DNA from: Nitrospirota bacterium
Lineage (GTDB): Bacteria; Nitrospirota; Thermodesulfovibrionia; UBA6902
Length of the DNA stretch: 47,890 bases
Direction of reading: 5' to 3'
Assembly: GCA_016214845.1 (NCBI GenBank)
Contig: JACRMS010000009.1
Span: forward strand, 1-47,890
Of this stretch, positions 39,364-47,890 are shown piece by piece (position 1 is the stretch's first letter; each line of letters begins with the position of its first letter). The position numbers were made by a program, and so were the translations under genes. The notes beneath the pieces were generated by a model. It saw only the letters and a program-made list of their open reading frames with translations. It did no database searches and had not been told where the DNA came from.

Positions 39364-40236
39364 ATGAAAAGGCATATCGAACAGTTTCTTGAATATTTAA
39401 AGGCCGAGCGCGGAGTGTCTGTTCACACGCTGAAGGCATACACCGAAGACTTGCGGGAGTTTAATGCGTTTCTGGATAAGGGCCCGAAGGATATTGACAA
39501 CCTCGACATCAGAAGTTTTCTTGCGTCCCTGCACCATAAAAAGCTGAAAAAAACATCCATATCGAGGAAGCTTGCAACCATCAGGTCTTTTTATAAATAT
39601 CTTCACAGGGAAGGATATGTGGACAAAAATCCCGCGAGGCTTGTATCCAGTCCCAAAGTCCCGAAGACCCTCCCGAGGTTCCTCACGATTGATGAAACAT
39701 TCACTCTTATGGAAAATCCGCAGGGTGATACGTTTAAGCCGTCAAGGGACAAGGCAATCCTTGAGCTTCTTTATTCCTCTGGCCTGAGGGTATCTGAATT
39801 GACTTCGCTTGATATAGGCGACCTCGACATCAAAGAGTCTCTTGTCCGGGTCAAAGGCAAGGGGAAGAAAGAGCGGATAATCCCTGTTGGAGGAAAGGCA
39901 ATGGAGGCAATACAAAATTACCTTTCCGAAAGAATTTCCTTAAAGAAAAAGTCTCCGGCGCTGTTTCTTAATAACCGCGGAGGCCGATTGACACAGAGAA
40001 GCGTTAGACGTATATTATTACACTATAGCAGGATGATCAACCTTAAAGGCGGTCTCAGCCCTCACACTCTCAGGCATACCTTTGCAACACACCTGCTCCA
40101 TGAAGGTGCGGATTTGAGGTCGATACAGGAACTCCTTGGGCACTCATCCCTTTCAACGACCCAGAAATATACACATGTGGATATCAAACATCTTATGGAA
40201 GTTTACGATAAGGCTCATCCCCTTAGTAAAAAGTAG
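39364..40236 (+). CDS. xerC: Tyrosine recombinase XerC/XerD
   Basis: 290 residues. The N-terminal SAM-like domain (about 1-85) and catalytic domain carry all active residues: Arg in SSGLRVSEL, Lys in VKGKGKKERIIP, the HTLRHTF box, His in LGHSSLSTTQ, and the nucleophilic Tyr in QKYTHVD. It resolves chromosome dimers. Its place directly before hslV and hslU matches the codV-clpQ-clpY arrangement of Bacillus and many other phyla, so it is a housekeeping enzyme and not a phage integrase. Confidence 0.95.
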   Translation: MKRHIEQFLEYLKAERGVSVHTLKAYTEDLREFNAFLDKGPKDIDNLDIRSFLASLHHKKLKKTSISRKLATIRSFYKYLHREGYVDKNPARLVSSPKVPKTLPRFLTIDETFTLMENPQGDTFKPSRDKAILELLYSSGLRVSELTSLDIGDLDIKESLVRVKGKGKKERIIPVGGKAMEAIQNYLSERISLKKKSPALFLNNRGGRLTQRSVRRILLHYSRMINLKGGLSPHTLRHTFATHLLHEGADLRSIQELLGHSSLSTTQKYTHVDIKHLMEVYDKAHPLSKK

Positions 40237-40278
40237 GGGCTGGTTTTAAACCCGCCCATCTATAAAAAGGAGCAACTA

Positions 40279-40812
40279 ATGTTTCAGGGAACAACTGTAA
40301 TTTGTGTCAGGAAAAATGGAAAAGTTGCAATAGGCGGAGACGGCCAGGTGACTCTCGGCCAGACCGTGCTGAAGCACAATGCAAAGAAGATAAGGAAGAT
40401 GTACAACAACTTGGTCCTTGCGGGTTTCGCGGGGGCCACGGCAGACGCGTTTACCCTTTTTGAAAAATTTGAGGGCAAGCTTGAGACCTACAGAGGCAAC
40501 ATTACAAGGGCCGCTGTTGAGCTTGCAAAGGACTGGAGAACTGATAAAATTTTAAGACGCCTTGAAGCGCTTCTCATCGTCGCAGATAAGGAGCATTCTT
40601 TTATCATTTCCGGTAATGGCGACGTTATTGAACCTGAAGACGGGATAGCGGCTATCGGCTCCGGCGGGGCGTACGCGCAGGCGGCCGCAAAGGCCCTGAC
40701 AGCCCACACACAGTTAGATCCCAAAAATATTGTCGAAGAGGCATTGAAGATAACGTCAAAGATATGCATTTATACAAATGATTCAATCAGCATCGAGGAG
40801 ATAGATGAATAA
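40279..40812 (+). CDS. hslV: HslV (ClpQ) peptidase subunit
   Basis: 177 residues. The catalytic Thr follows a short propeptide: MFQG then TTVICV (Thr5). [20 protein letters not shown] is the family signature. It forms two stacked hexamers and degrades proteins with HslU. AAAAGGAGCAACT precedes the start. The end overlaps hslU by eight bases. Confidence 0.98.
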   Translation: MFQGTTVICVRKNGKVAIGGDGQVTLGQTVLKHNAKKIRKMYNNLVLAGFAGATADAFTLFEKFEGKLETYRGNITRAAVELAKDWRTDKILRRLEALLIVADKEHSFIISGNGDVIEPEDGIAAIGSGGAYAQAAAKALTAHTQLDPKNIVEEALKITSKICIYTNDSISIEEIDE

Positions 40813-42163
40813 CCTGACACCCAAAAAAATTGTTGAAGAACTTGATAAATATATTATCGGCCAGGGCAAGGCAAAAAAAGCGGTAGCGATCGCGCTCAGG
40901 AACCGCTGGAGAAGGCAACTGCTGTCCGATGAACTAAGGGATGAGGTCCTGCCCAAAAATATCCTGATGATCGGTCCGACAGGCGTCGGTAAAACAGAGA
41001 TAGCAAGACGGCTTTCGAGGCTTGCTCAAGCGCCTTTTATAAAAGTCGAGGCCTCAAAATTCACAGAGGTCGGCTACGTAGGCAGGGATGTGGAATCAAT
41101 GATCAGAGACCTGACGGGCCTGGCGCTTACCATGGTTAAAACGGAGCACATTGAAAAAGTACATGAAAAGGCAAAGGACCTTGCAGAGGAAAAGATACTG
41201 GACCTTTTATTGCCCCCCGCAAAAGCACCGCGAAAGGTTTCGATGGCCGAGACGTCAGAACCAGTCGAAGATGAAAAACAGAATTACAACGATACGCGTG
41301 AAAAACTGCGGGCCCAATTGGGGGAAGGGAAACTTGATAACAGGTACATTGATCTGGAAGTGCGTGAGAAGGTTGTTCCTTTCGGGGTAATTTCCAATAT
41401 CGGCATGGACGAACTTGAGTCGAATTTAAAAGAAATGCTCGGGAATTTTCTCCCTGAAAAATCAAAAAAGAAAAAGGTAAAAATAACCGAGGCCCTGCAG
41501 CTTATTCAGCAGGAGGAAGCCAACAAACTTATTGACATGGACAAGGTTGTTAAAGAAGCCATAGAGCGGACCGAACAGAATGGGATAATTTTCATAGACG
41601 AGATCGATAAAATTGCGTCCAGGGGTTCAAGCTACGGCCCGGATATTTCAAGAGAGGGCGTGCAGAGAGATCTTCTCCCGATAGTCGAGGGCTCCACTGT
41701 CTCGACAAAGCATGGCCAGGTAAAAACAGACCATATACTTTTTATTGCAGCGGGTGCCTTTACCGTGTCAAAGCCCTCCGACCTCATCCCCGAGCTCCAG
41801 GGAAGATTCCCTATCAGGGCTGAACTCGATGCCCTCGGCAAAGATGAGTTCCTCAGGATCCTGAAGGAACCGAAAAATGCGCTTATCAAACAATATATCG
41901 CCCTTATCGAAACCGAAGGGGTAAAGATAAAATTTGCGGAAAACTCCATAGAAGAAATAGCCGCTATCGCAGCTACAGTAAATGAAAAGACTGAAAATAT
42001 CGGCGCCAGAAGGCTTCACACTATACTCGAAAAACTCCTTGAAGACATATCGTTTGATGCACCGGATATTAAAGAAAAAGAGCTCGCGATTGACGCAAAA
42101 TATGTTAGAAAAAAACTGAACGATATTATTAAAGATGAAGATTTAAGCAGATATATTTTGTAA
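40805..42163 (+). CDS. hslU: HslU (ClpY) ATPase subunit
   Basis: 452 residues. [20 protein letters not shown] opens the protein; Walker [10 protein letters not shown], Walker [10 protein letters not shown], and the I domain (about 110-230, with charged and Pro-rich segments) are present. The C-terminal end DEDLSRYIL is the part that activates HslV. It unfolds substrates for HslV. Overlap with hslV implies coupled translation. Confidence 0.98.
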   Translation: MNNLTPKKIVEELDKYIIGQGKAKKAVAIALRNRWRRQLLSDELRDEVLPKNILMIGPTGVGKTEIARRLSRLAQAPFIKVEASKFTEVGYVGRDVESMIRDLTGLALTMVKTEHIEKVHEKAKDLAEEKILDLLLPPAKAPRKVSMAETSEPVEDEKQNYNDTREKLRAQLGEGKLDNRYIDLEVREKVVPFGVISNIGMDELESNLKEMLGNFLPEKSKKKKVKITEALQLIQQEEANKLIDMDKVVKEAIERTEQNGIIFIDEIDKIASRGSSYGPDISREGVQRDLLPIVEGSTVSTKHGQVKTDHILFIAAGAFTVSKPSDLIPELQGRFPIRAELDALGKDEFLRILKEPKNALIKQYIALIETEGVKIKFAENSIEEIAAIAATVNEKTENIGARRLHTILEKLLEDISFDAPDIKEKELAIDAKYVRKKLNDIIKDEDLSRYIL

Positions 42164-42293
42164 TTTAATTATGTAAAATTTATCCCGGTTCGTGTCGGAC
42201 TTCTTTACATTTTTATCCCTTATTTTATAATACTGCTTAATATCTTAAAAGCATTTTCTTTAATTCCCATGATGTTATGAATAGCTTCAGTTA

Positions 42294-42308
42294 TGGCATA
42301 TTTATTGC
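42294..42308 (+). promoter_or_regulatory. Sigma-54 promoter for the PEP-CTERM gene
   Basis: TGGCATATTTATTGC matches TGGCAC-N5-TTGC with correct spacing between GG and GC. It lies 51 bases before the ATG at 42359. Upstream (42171-42220) an ATGTAAA...TTTACAT inverted pair and two TTTATCCC copies may be activator sites. TGTAAA also occurs upstream of the other sigma-54 promoter (13034-13061, minus strand). Confidence 0.7.
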
Positions 42309-42358
42309 GGAAACTTTTGAGGAAGAAAATAGACATGATCAACCCGGAGGTCTTTTTA

Positions 42359-42859
42359 ATGAATATAAAACAAGCGTCGATAGTAACCACAATCGTCATG
42401 TTATTAGCAGTAGTTTTTTGTGCTACCAACTCCTCAGCAATTCCTTTTGATGCAATATATACTGTAGGATCAAACGGAAGCACTACCATGCAAGATACGT
42501 TTTCCCTCAATGAAACACCGTGGTTATATTTAGAACTGCCTCAAACAGGGCAGAATATTACCTGGTCGTGGTGGACAGGTCCAGATAACGATTGTTCAAA
42601 TAACCCTCTCTGCTTTGTAAGCACCGGGACGAATAACGACGCCGACGGGAAAATATGGCTTTCGTTACCGGACTGGGACAGCATTAAAGATATCGGCGAA
42701 TGGACAATTGAAGCGAATTCAACCTCCCCTCCCTGCTGTTTGGTTGAAGGAACTACATCTTTTAAAGTCTCCGTTCCGGAACCGTCGACTGTATTGCTTT
42801 TATTGACAGCCGGTGCGGGCTTTGTGGGATTATTGAGCTTCCGAAATAAGAAGCAATAA
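42359..42859 (+). CDS. PEP-CTERM-sorted exported protein
   Basis: 166 residues from the ATG at 42359, chosen because GGAGG lies 8 bases upstream. The frame also runs open from 42293, but that start lies over the sigma-54 promoter. A signal peptide (NIKQASIVTTIVMLLAVVF, cut near SSA) and a C-terminal PEP-CTERM signal are present: VPEPSTVLLLL, a hydrophobic stretch GAGFVGLLSF, and a basic tail RNKKQ. The mature part is about 110 residues, rich in Trp, Asn and Ser, with four Cys (DCSNNPLC, PPCCL). Such proteins are cut and sorted by an exosortase, usually with exopolysaccharide genes. Neither is in the window. Confidence 0.9.
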   Translation: MNIKQASIVTTIVMLLAVVFCATNSSAIPFDAIYTVGSNGSTTMQDTFSLNETPWLYLELPQTGQNITWSWWTGPDNDCSNNPLCFVSTGTNNDADGKIWLSLPDWDSIKDIGEWTIEANSTSPPCCLVEGTTSFKVSVPEPSTVLLLLTAGAGFVGLLSFRNKKQ

Positions 42860-42899
42860 AATCCCCGCTTAAAAACTTGGGCATAATTGCTTCTTATTT
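42844..42899 (+). terminator. 14-bp inverted repeat overlapping the PEP-CTERM stop
   Basis: AAATAAGAAGCAAT (42844-42857) and ATTGCTTCTTATTT (42886-42899) are exact inverses with a 28-base loop. The left arm encodes the last residues and stop of the PEP-CTERM protein. A T-rich stretch follows (GTTATTGTCC). Probable terminator or mRNA-stability hairpin. Confidence 0.5.
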
Positions 42900-43009
42900 G
42901 TTATTGTCCGCATAGTCAAATGTGTGCAAATCTACAATACAAGCCCGACAAACATGTAGCTACCTGTTTATTTTCCAAGACGGAGCTTGAAAAATTTCAT
43001 TATAATACA

Positions 43010-43032
43010 TGCTGGTTAACAATCAACCAGCA
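43010..43032. repeat. Palindrome TGCTGGTT/AACCAGCA
   Basis: TGCTGGTT (43010-43017) and AACCAGCA (43025-43032) are inverted with a 7-base centre, 75 bases before the histidine-kinase start. Possible operator or hairpin. Nothing else is seen in the 247-base gap from 42860 to 43106. Confidence 0.4.
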
Positions 43033-43106
43033 CGATTACTACTTAAAGATTGTGAAAAAAGATATTTTTTTTGTAAAATAAAATTATTTCACAATAAATA
43101 AACTTA

Positions 43107-45125
43107 ATGATTAACTCTAAACGTATGCCCCACAAAACCGGTGCAAGAGAATTATTACAGCAGGAATATGATCAATACCGCCAGATGATAGAGCTTTCTC
43201 CTGTCGCAATTGGGGCCCAATGCGACAACGAAATCATATTTTTAAACAAAGTTGCAGCAAACCTCTTCGCCGCAGTTAACCCTGAGCTGATTCTTGGACG
43301 ATCAATAATAAGTTTTCTGCCAGCGGACCATCAGGATCTCGTTAACAAACTGTTTCACGATATGATAGAGGAAGAGATAGCATTTACACCTTTAGAAACT
43401 AAACTCGCAAGAGTAGATGGAACGTGGATCGATGTAGAATTAATGGCAAGCCGTTTCGTCTTTCAGGACAAACCGGCGATCCAGTTTACTCTATATAACA
43501 TAACTAAACGTAAAAAACTGGAACAGTTGCTTTCCCAGTCAAAGCATGATTGGGAAGACACCTTTCACGCGATAACCGACGTAATCACACTTCACGATAA
43601 AGACTTCAATATCATTTACGCAAACAAAGCGGCAAAAGAGGTCCTCAGGCTGCCGTCCCTGGAAGGAATATTTGAACATAAATGTTTCAAGTATTATCAC
43701 GGCACCGAGTGTCCCCCGACCGGCTGTCCCAGTTGCGCCTGTTATCAAACTGGGGTCCCTGCCAATTTTGAAATATATGAGCCTCATTTAAACAAGTATG
43801 TTGAGATCAGGTCAATGCCCCGGTTCGATAAAGACAACCAGTTGATAGGGTTAATTCATATCGCAAGAGATATAACTGAGCGCAAGATGGTGGAAGAAGA
43901 GATCAGGAAGGCCAAAGATGAACTTGAGATGAGGGTGGAAGAACGCACCTCGGAACTGAAAAGTATTAACGATCAGCTCAAGGAAGAAATTACTGAGCGC
44001 AAGATGGCGGTTGAAGCGTTGCAGAAAAGTGAAAATAAGTATCGCAGCCTTTCACAGGAATTTCACACGCTGCTTAACTGTATCCCGGACAACCTGCTCC
44101 TTCTGTCTACCGACCTGAAGATCATGTGGGCGAACAAGGCCGCTGCTTCCGTATTCGGCAAGGACGTCTCCGACCTCGCTGATCAGTACTGTTTCAGTTT
44201 GTGCTGCGGCAATATTTCCGCCTGTGAGAACTGCCCGACGCTGAGGAGCTTTCAATCCGGCATAGAAGAGACGTCTGAAATATCCACCTCTGGAGGAAAG
44301 ATTTGGGACATACGGTCATTTCCGATTAAAGATGACTCCGGCAGGGTGAAAAATGTCATAGAGCTGGCAAGAGATATTACTGAAAAAATAAACCTGCAGG
44401 CCGGCGCCGCCCGTTCCAGGCATCTTGCATCGCTTGGAGAGCTCGCCGCAGGTGTCGCTCACGAGATAAATAATCCTATCAATAATATTATTAATTATGC
44501 GCAGATATTGATTGACGAGTTCGAACAGGAAAACAGGAATGACGAGATAGCCCGCAGGGTCATTAAAGACGGCGACAGGATTGCCACCATAGTCAGGAGT
44601 CTTCTGTCATTTGCCCGCATCAGAAAAGAAGAGAAGACCTTTGTAGATCTGCATGAGATTTTTTCAGATACTCTTTCATTAACATCAGCGCAAATACGCA
44701 AAGACGGAATTCATTTAAAAGTTAGCATTCCAAAATTTATTAAAATCCCTGTACATCTTCAGCAGATCCAACAGGTATTTCTGAACATCATAAGTAATTC
44801 ACGTTATGCCCTGAACCAGAAGTATCCGGGGACACATGAAAACAAGATACTCGATATCCACTGTGAAAAAATACTGAAGAACGACACTCCTTATGTTCGC
44901 ATTGTATTTAATGACAGGGGGTCTGGCATCCCGTCCAATATAATTGACAAGGTGGTAAACCCCTTTTTCTCAACCAAGCCTAACAGGATGGGGACAGGTT
45001 TAGGTTTAAGCATCAGCCACGGCATCATAAGTGAACATGGCGGCAAACTCATGATCAACAGCATTGAAGGAGAATATACCAAAATAATAATAGACCTGCC
45101 TATAGCAGCGAAGGAAGAAGAATGA
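43107..45125 (+). CDS. Cytoplasmic multi-PAS sensor histidine kinase with Cys-rich PAS inserts
   Basis: 672 residues with no transmembrane helix. Three PAS domains are visible (about 20-145, 147-270, 320-440), with a coiled coil (about 268-310, ERKMVEEEIRKAKDELEMR) between the second and third. PAS2 has the Cys cluster HKCFKYYHGTECPPTGCPSC and PAS3 a second one (YCFSLCCG...ACENCP); clusters like these may hold a metal, an Fe-S centre or disulphides. The kinase core has the H box VAHEINNPINNI, the N box LNIISNSRYAL and GTGLGLSIS. It is translationally coupled (ATGA) with the downstream sigma-54 response regulator. The signal is unknown but may be redox. Confidence 0.95.
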   Translation: MINSKRMPHKTGARELLQQEYDQYRQMIELSPVAIGAQCDNEIIFLNKVAANLFAAVNPELILGRSIISFLPADHQDLVNKLFHDMIEEEIAFTPLETKLARVDGTWIDVELMASRFVFQDKPAIQFTLYNITKRKKLEQLLSQSKHDWEDTFHAITDVITLHDKDFNIIYANKAAKEVLRLPSLEGIFEHKCFKYYHGTECPPTGCPSCACYQTGVPANFEIYEPHLNKYVEIRSMPRFDKDNQLIGLIHIARDITERKMVEEEIRKAKDELEMRVEERTSELKSINDQLKEEITERKMAVEALQKSENKYRSLSQEFHTLLNCIPDNLLLLSTDLKIMWANKAAASVFGKDVSDLADQYCFSLCCGNISACENCPTLRSFQSGIEETSEISTSGGKIWDIRSFPIKDDSGRVKNVIELARDITEKINLQAGAARSRHLASLGELAAGVAHEINNPINNIINYAQILIDEFEQENRNDEIARRVIKDGDRIATIVRSLLSFARIRKEEKTFVDLHEIFSDTLSLTSAQIRKDGIHLKVSIPKFIKIPVHLQQIQQVFLNIISNSRYALNQKYPGTHENKILDIHCEKILKNDTPYVRIVFNDRGSGIPSNIIDKVVNPFFSTKPNRMGTGLGLSISHGIISEHGGKLMINSIEGEYTKIIIDLPIAAKEEE

Positions 45126-46819
45126 AGGCGAAGATACTGATAATTGACGATGAAGAAGGCATAAGGTTTACTTTCAAGAAATTTTTACAAGCCAAAGATT
45201 ATGATGTCAGCACAGCCAAGGACTTTGACGAGGCAATGCAAAGCATTTCAACAATGGATTTCGACGTGATATTTGCGGACATTATTTTGCGGGGCAAGAC
45301 AGGCATTGATTTCCTCCGTGAAGTAAAACAGCGCAAGCTCACCTGCCCGGTCATAATGATCACCGGATATCCGAACATTGAGACCGCATCAGACGCCATC
45401 CGCCTCGGGGCTTTCGACTATATACCGAAACCTATTCAAAAGGACACACTGTTCCACGCTATCGATGTGGCCCTTCAGCACAAGGTGGTAATTGATGAAA
45501 GAGAAAAATACCGCCTGAACCTCGAGGCAATTTTCAGCAGTGTAAAAGACGCAATTATCACTGTAGATAAAAACTTGTCAGTGCTTGAGATCAATCAGGC
45601 AGCGCAAAGTATCTGCGGCCTGTCCCGTGATTCAATCGGCAGCAAATTCAGTACGACGCAAGCCGGATGCAAAAGCAAATGCCTTGAATCGCTTATTGAA
45701 ACGATCAATACAAAAAAATCCGTCGAGGTCCACCGCCTCGAGTGTAAACTTGCTGACCGCCCGGAACAGTTTGTTTCCCTGACCACGTCTCCCCTGCTGA
45801 ACAGGCATGGCGAATTCTCCGGGGCTGTACTTGTGGTAAAAGATGAAACCCGGTTGACCGACCTGGAGCGCGAACTGAAAGAACGCCGGCAGTTCCACAA
45901 AATAATCGGGAACAGTAAAAAGATGCAGGAAGTATACTCCCTCATAGATCTCCTGTCCGATGTTGAAACAACTGTATTAATTACAGGGGAAAGCGGCACC
46001 GGCAAGGAATTGGTGGCTGAGGCGCTTCATTACAAGGGGGGCCGAGGCAGTAATTCTCTGGTAAAGGTGAACTGCTCCGCCTTGTCCGAAAACCTGCTTG
46101 AAAGTGAGTTGTTCGGACATGTGAGAGGCTCTTTCACCGGGGCGATTAAAGATAAAATAGGTCGTTTTCAGACAGCGGACGGAGGCACAATATTTTTGGA
46201 TGAAATTTCGGACATATCTCCAAAAATTCAAATTGAACTTTTGCGGGTCTTGCAGGAAAAGGAATTTGAACGGGTCGGAGATTCAACCACCATGAAGGTG
46301 GATGTCCGTGTCATTGCGGCAACGAACCAGGACCTCGCCAAAAAAGTCCAGCGCGGTGAATTCCGTGAAGACCTCTATTACCGCCTTAATGTAATGAAAA
46401 TTTTCCTCCCCCCGCTTAGGGAACGCAGGGAAGATATCCCTATCCTTATAGAGCACTTTATTAAAAAATTCAACAATAAATTCTCTAAAGACGTTAAAGC
46501 AGTGTCTCCGGATGCGCAGAAAATATTTATGGACTATGCGTGGCCCGGCAATGTCAGGGAGTTAGAGCATGCCCTTGAACACTCCTTTATACTATGCAGG
46601 CAATCAACGATTACTATCGAACACCTGCCTTCAGAATTAAAAAATTTTGCTTTGGAAGAAATTTCCCCTTGCAATGACGAAGACATAGATGATCCGCAGG
46701 TCATCCTCCAGGCACTTGAAAAAACTTCCTGGAACAAGTCCAAGGCTGCCCAACTGCTGGGCATGAGCAGGCGTTCGATATACAGAAAGATGAAAGAGTT
46801 TAAGATCGCCCAGGATTAG
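45122..46819 (+). CDS. NtrC-family sigma-54 response regulator with PAS domain
   Basis: 565 residues. A receiver domain (1-120; phosphoacceptor Asp53 in IFADIILRG) is followed by a PAS domain (about 130-245), a sigma-54 AAA+ domain (about 255-490) and a Fis-type helix-turn-helix (about 520-562, [19 protein letters not shown]). Walker A is [14 protein letters not shown]. The sigma-54-contacting loop reads GSFTGA instead of GAFTGA, a conservative change seen in other active members. It is the partner of the kinase at 43107-45125. Candidate targets in this window are the sigma-54 promoters at 42294 and 12943. It lacks the transmembrane-linked partner expected of PrsK/PrsR systems. Confidence 0.96.
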   Translation: MKAKILIIDDEEGIRFTFKKFLQAKDYDVSTAKDFDEAMQSISTMDFDVIFADIILRGKTGIDFLREVKQRKLTCPVIMITGYPNIETASDAIRLGAFDYIPKPIQKDTLFHAIDVALQHKVVIDEREKYRLNLEAIFSSVKDAIITVDKNLSVLEINQAAQSICGLSRDSIGSKFSTTQAGCKSKCLESLIETINTKKSVEVHRLECKLADRPEQFVSLTTSPLLNRHGEFSGAVLVVKDETRLTDLERELKERRQFHKIIGNSKKMQEVYSLIDLLSDVETTVLITGESGTGKELVAEALHYKGGRGSNSLVKVNCSALSENLLESELFGHVRGSFTGAIKDKIGRFQTADGGTIFLDEISDISPKIQIELLRVLQEKEFERVGDSTTMKVDVRVIAATNQDLAKKVQRGEFREDLYYRLNVMKIFLPPLRERREDIPILIEHFIKKFNNKFSKDVKAVSPDAQKIFMDYAWPGNVRELEHALEHSFILCRQSTITIEHLPSELKNFALEEISPCNDEDIDDPQVILQALEKTSWNKSKAAQLLGMSRRSIYRKMKEFKIAQD

Positions 46820-46832
46820 ACTCCCTTAACAA

Positions 46833-47171
46833 ATGAAAAAAGCATTCACAATATTTATAGGTTTCATCCACGATTTTGCCGCGGGCTGCTGGGCGGCAAC
46901 AGTGCTTGTGATTTACTGGCTGAACAGGATCCCAGATAAGGACCTTTCGGATGTACTTACTGATATCAAAAAAGATTTTTTTTATATCAGTCTCATATGT
47001 GTTGTTATCGTCTTCCTTGCCGGTATCGGCAGGACTTTCACATACATCAGCAATGTGTACGGAGAGGATGCGGAAAGAACCAGGCGAAAGATGTTAATAG
47101 TTAAACACGTTGCTCTTTTGCTCGTTTTCGGTATCGGGATTTACTGGCAATATACAATGGTTTTCGAGTAA
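46833..47171 (+). CDS. Small integral membrane protein of unknown function
   Basis: 112 residues with three transmembrane helices (about 8-28, 49-68 and 88-107). The charged loop between helices 1 and 2 reads NRIPDKDLSDVLTDIKKD; the loop before helix 3 has RTRRKML. HDFAAGCWAATVLVIYWL in helix 1 contains a His and a Cys that could bind a ligand or haem, but I recognise no family. It starts 13 bases after the response-regulator stop, so it is probably in the same operon. Confidence 0.75.
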   Translation: MKKAFTIFIGFIHDFAAGCWAATVLVIYWLNRIPDKDLSDVLTDIKKDFFYISLICVVIVFLAGIGRTFTYISNVYGEDAERTRRKMLIVKHVALLLVFGIGIYWQYTMVFE

Positions 47172-47339
47172 GCGCATTTGCCTCCTCTGTAATTATGCTA
47201 TCCATGTTTTTTTAAGCTCATCACTCATCGTTGAAAAGACCTTCGTGTGCCACAATGGCAATCTTCTTGTTATTTTGACACGATGATGTTCCCTATTAGA
47301 TTAATAACCTCATGTTTTTTCAGAAAATAGATTACAGGT

Positions 47340-47358
47340 ATGGTTCTTGCGGAACCAT
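47340..47358 (+). promoter_or_regulatory. Palindromic site upstream of the MopE-like gene
   Basis: ATGGTTC (47340-47346) and GAACCAT (47352-47358) are exact inverses around TTGCG, about 55 bases before the gene's ATG. A second small palindrome TGCCA-CAA-TGGCA overlaps a weak sigma-54-like TGGCA...CTTGT nearby (about 47249-47267). Both are candidate regulatory sites only. Confidence 0.4.
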
Positions 47359-47412
47359 TATTGGGATACCTTAAATCACAAAATTAAATAACAATTTAAA
47401 TTGGAGGTTTGC

Positions 47413-47890
47413 ATGTTTTTTCGCAAGGGCTTAGTAGTCTTTCTCATCTGTTCAGTGTTTTTAATTATTTCAGGCATGTCTTCTGTTTACGCGGCCTGTA
47501 CAGACAATGACGCAGACGGTTATGGTAGTCCTGGAGACGCATCATGTCCAAAAGGTGCTATAACAGACTGTAACGACAACGACAACAAAGTCTATCCCGG
47601 CGCTCCGAAGATATGCGACGGCAAGGACAACAACTGCGACGGCAGGCTGGACTTCAGCACTGACAAGGACGGGGACAATGACGGAGTATTATGGTGCGCT
47701 GGAGACTGCGATGACAATGATGCAAGGCGGTTCCCCGGTAATCCTGAAATATGTGACGGCATAGACAATGACTGCACAGGCGGAGTGCCTGCAAATGAAA
47801 TCGACACTGACGGCGACACATACCGTCTTTGCAGCGTGCCGCCCGACTGCAACAATAACGATGCAAGCGTATATCCCGGCGGCCCCGAGA
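47413..47890 (+). CDS. MopE-like secreted Asp/Cys-repeat protein, N-terminal part (cut by window edge)
   Basis: An open frame of 159 codons runs off the right end. The ATG at 47413 has TTGGAGG upstream. A signal peptide (FFRKGLVVFLICSVFLIISG, cut near VYA) is followed by repeats of about 35-40 residues: DCNDNDNKVYPGAPKICDG then KDNNCDG, next DCDDNDARRFPGNPEICDG, then DCNNNDASVYPGG. These are the MopE-type metal-binding repeats (DCDDxxxxxYPGAxExCDGxDNxCDG), Ca- or metal-rich secreted modules first named from the copper-binding MopE of Methylococcus. At least three are present, and more probably follow beyond the window. Confidence 0.85.
   Translation, partial: MFFRKGLVVFLICSVFLIISGMSSVYAACTDNDADGYGSPGDASCPKGAITDCNDNDNKVYPGAPKICDGKDNNCDGRLDFSTDKDGDNDGVLWCAGDCDDNDARRFPGNPEICDGIDNDCTGGVPANEIDTDGDTYRLCSVPPDCNNNDASVYPGGPE

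Noticed and set aside
39364-40236. Tyrosine recombinase as a phage or island integrase
   Set aside because: It is directly followed by hslV and hslU in the conserved housekeeping order, with no att repeats, tRNA or phage genes around it.
42887-43081. 64-codon plus-strand ORF before the histidine kinase
   Set aside because: It starts inside the terminator arm of the PEP-CTERM gene, has no Shine-Dalgarno and contains the 43010-43032 palindrome; not a believable protein.
47172-47412. TGGCAATCTTCTTGT as a sigma-54 promoter of the MopE-like gene
   Set aside because: The -12 element reads TTGT instead of TTGC and the -24 is imperfect; kept only as a weak possibility, not as a feature.

Overview
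The window looks like chromosomal DNA of an anaerobic, envelope-rich Gram-negative bacterium, most probably an uncultured Nitrospirota or Desulfobacterota-type organism. The evidence is indirect: many lipoproteins and outer-membrane proteins, large multihaem c-type cytochromes, sigma-54 promoters with an NtrC-type activator, a PEP-CTERM protein, a MopE-like protein, the xerC-hslV-hslU order, and many short palindromic intergenic repeats. No rRNA, tRNA, CRISPR array, insertion sequence or phage gene was seen.

Layout. (1) 1-16153, nearly all on the minus strand, is a cyclic-nucleotide and envelope region. It holds two double cNMP-binding/rhodanese proteins, a Crp-type regulator, then a sigma-54-promoted run of TPR plus outer-membrane barrel, FecR-domain protein and two large lipoproteins with a shared N-terminal module. 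A metallo-beta-lactamase-fold protein, a CHASE2 adenylate/guanylate cyclase, a second Crp/Fnr protein, a small periplasmic protein and a truncated transglutaminase-like protein follow. (2) 16272-17658 is a divergent redox pair: a glutaredoxin with an in-frame UGA at the first position of its CxxC motif (predicted selenocysteine, with a bacterial SECIS-like hairpin) and a thioredoxin-reductase-like flavoprotein with a degraded NADPH site. (3) 17675-31873 is mostly housekeeping: YihY, Der, an OmpA-like protein, an FG-GAP lipoprotein, MscL, a lytic transglycosylase, NadA, a diguanylate cyclase, a 30-residue AURKAIP1/COX24-type protein and SMC. (4) 31947-32652 holds two decayed genes (DUF1643 and a HicA remnant). 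(5) 32722-36136 is a three-gene cytochrome / thioredoxin-fold / cytochrome operon. (6) 36343-42163 carries a MEMO-like protein, DnaB, L9, and the xerC-hslV-hslU operon. (7) 42294-47890 carries a sigma-54-promoted PEP-CTERM protein, a cysteine-rich PAS histidine kinase with its sigma-54 response regulator, a small membrane protein and the start of a MopE-like secreted protein.

How it may work together. Region 1 reads as one signalling unit. A cyclase with an extracytoplasmic CHASE2 sensor makes cAMP (or cGMP). Several proteins that keep the nucleotide-binding Glu and Arg (one transcription factor and two double-cNBD rhodanese proteins) could receive it. The FecR/barrel/lipoprotein operon is the likely envelope output or input, and its sigma-54 promoter may link it to the NtrC-type regulator class found at the right end. 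The strongest single discovery candidate is the selenocysteine glutaredoxin at 16272-16508, which a normal gene caller would truncate to start after the UGA.
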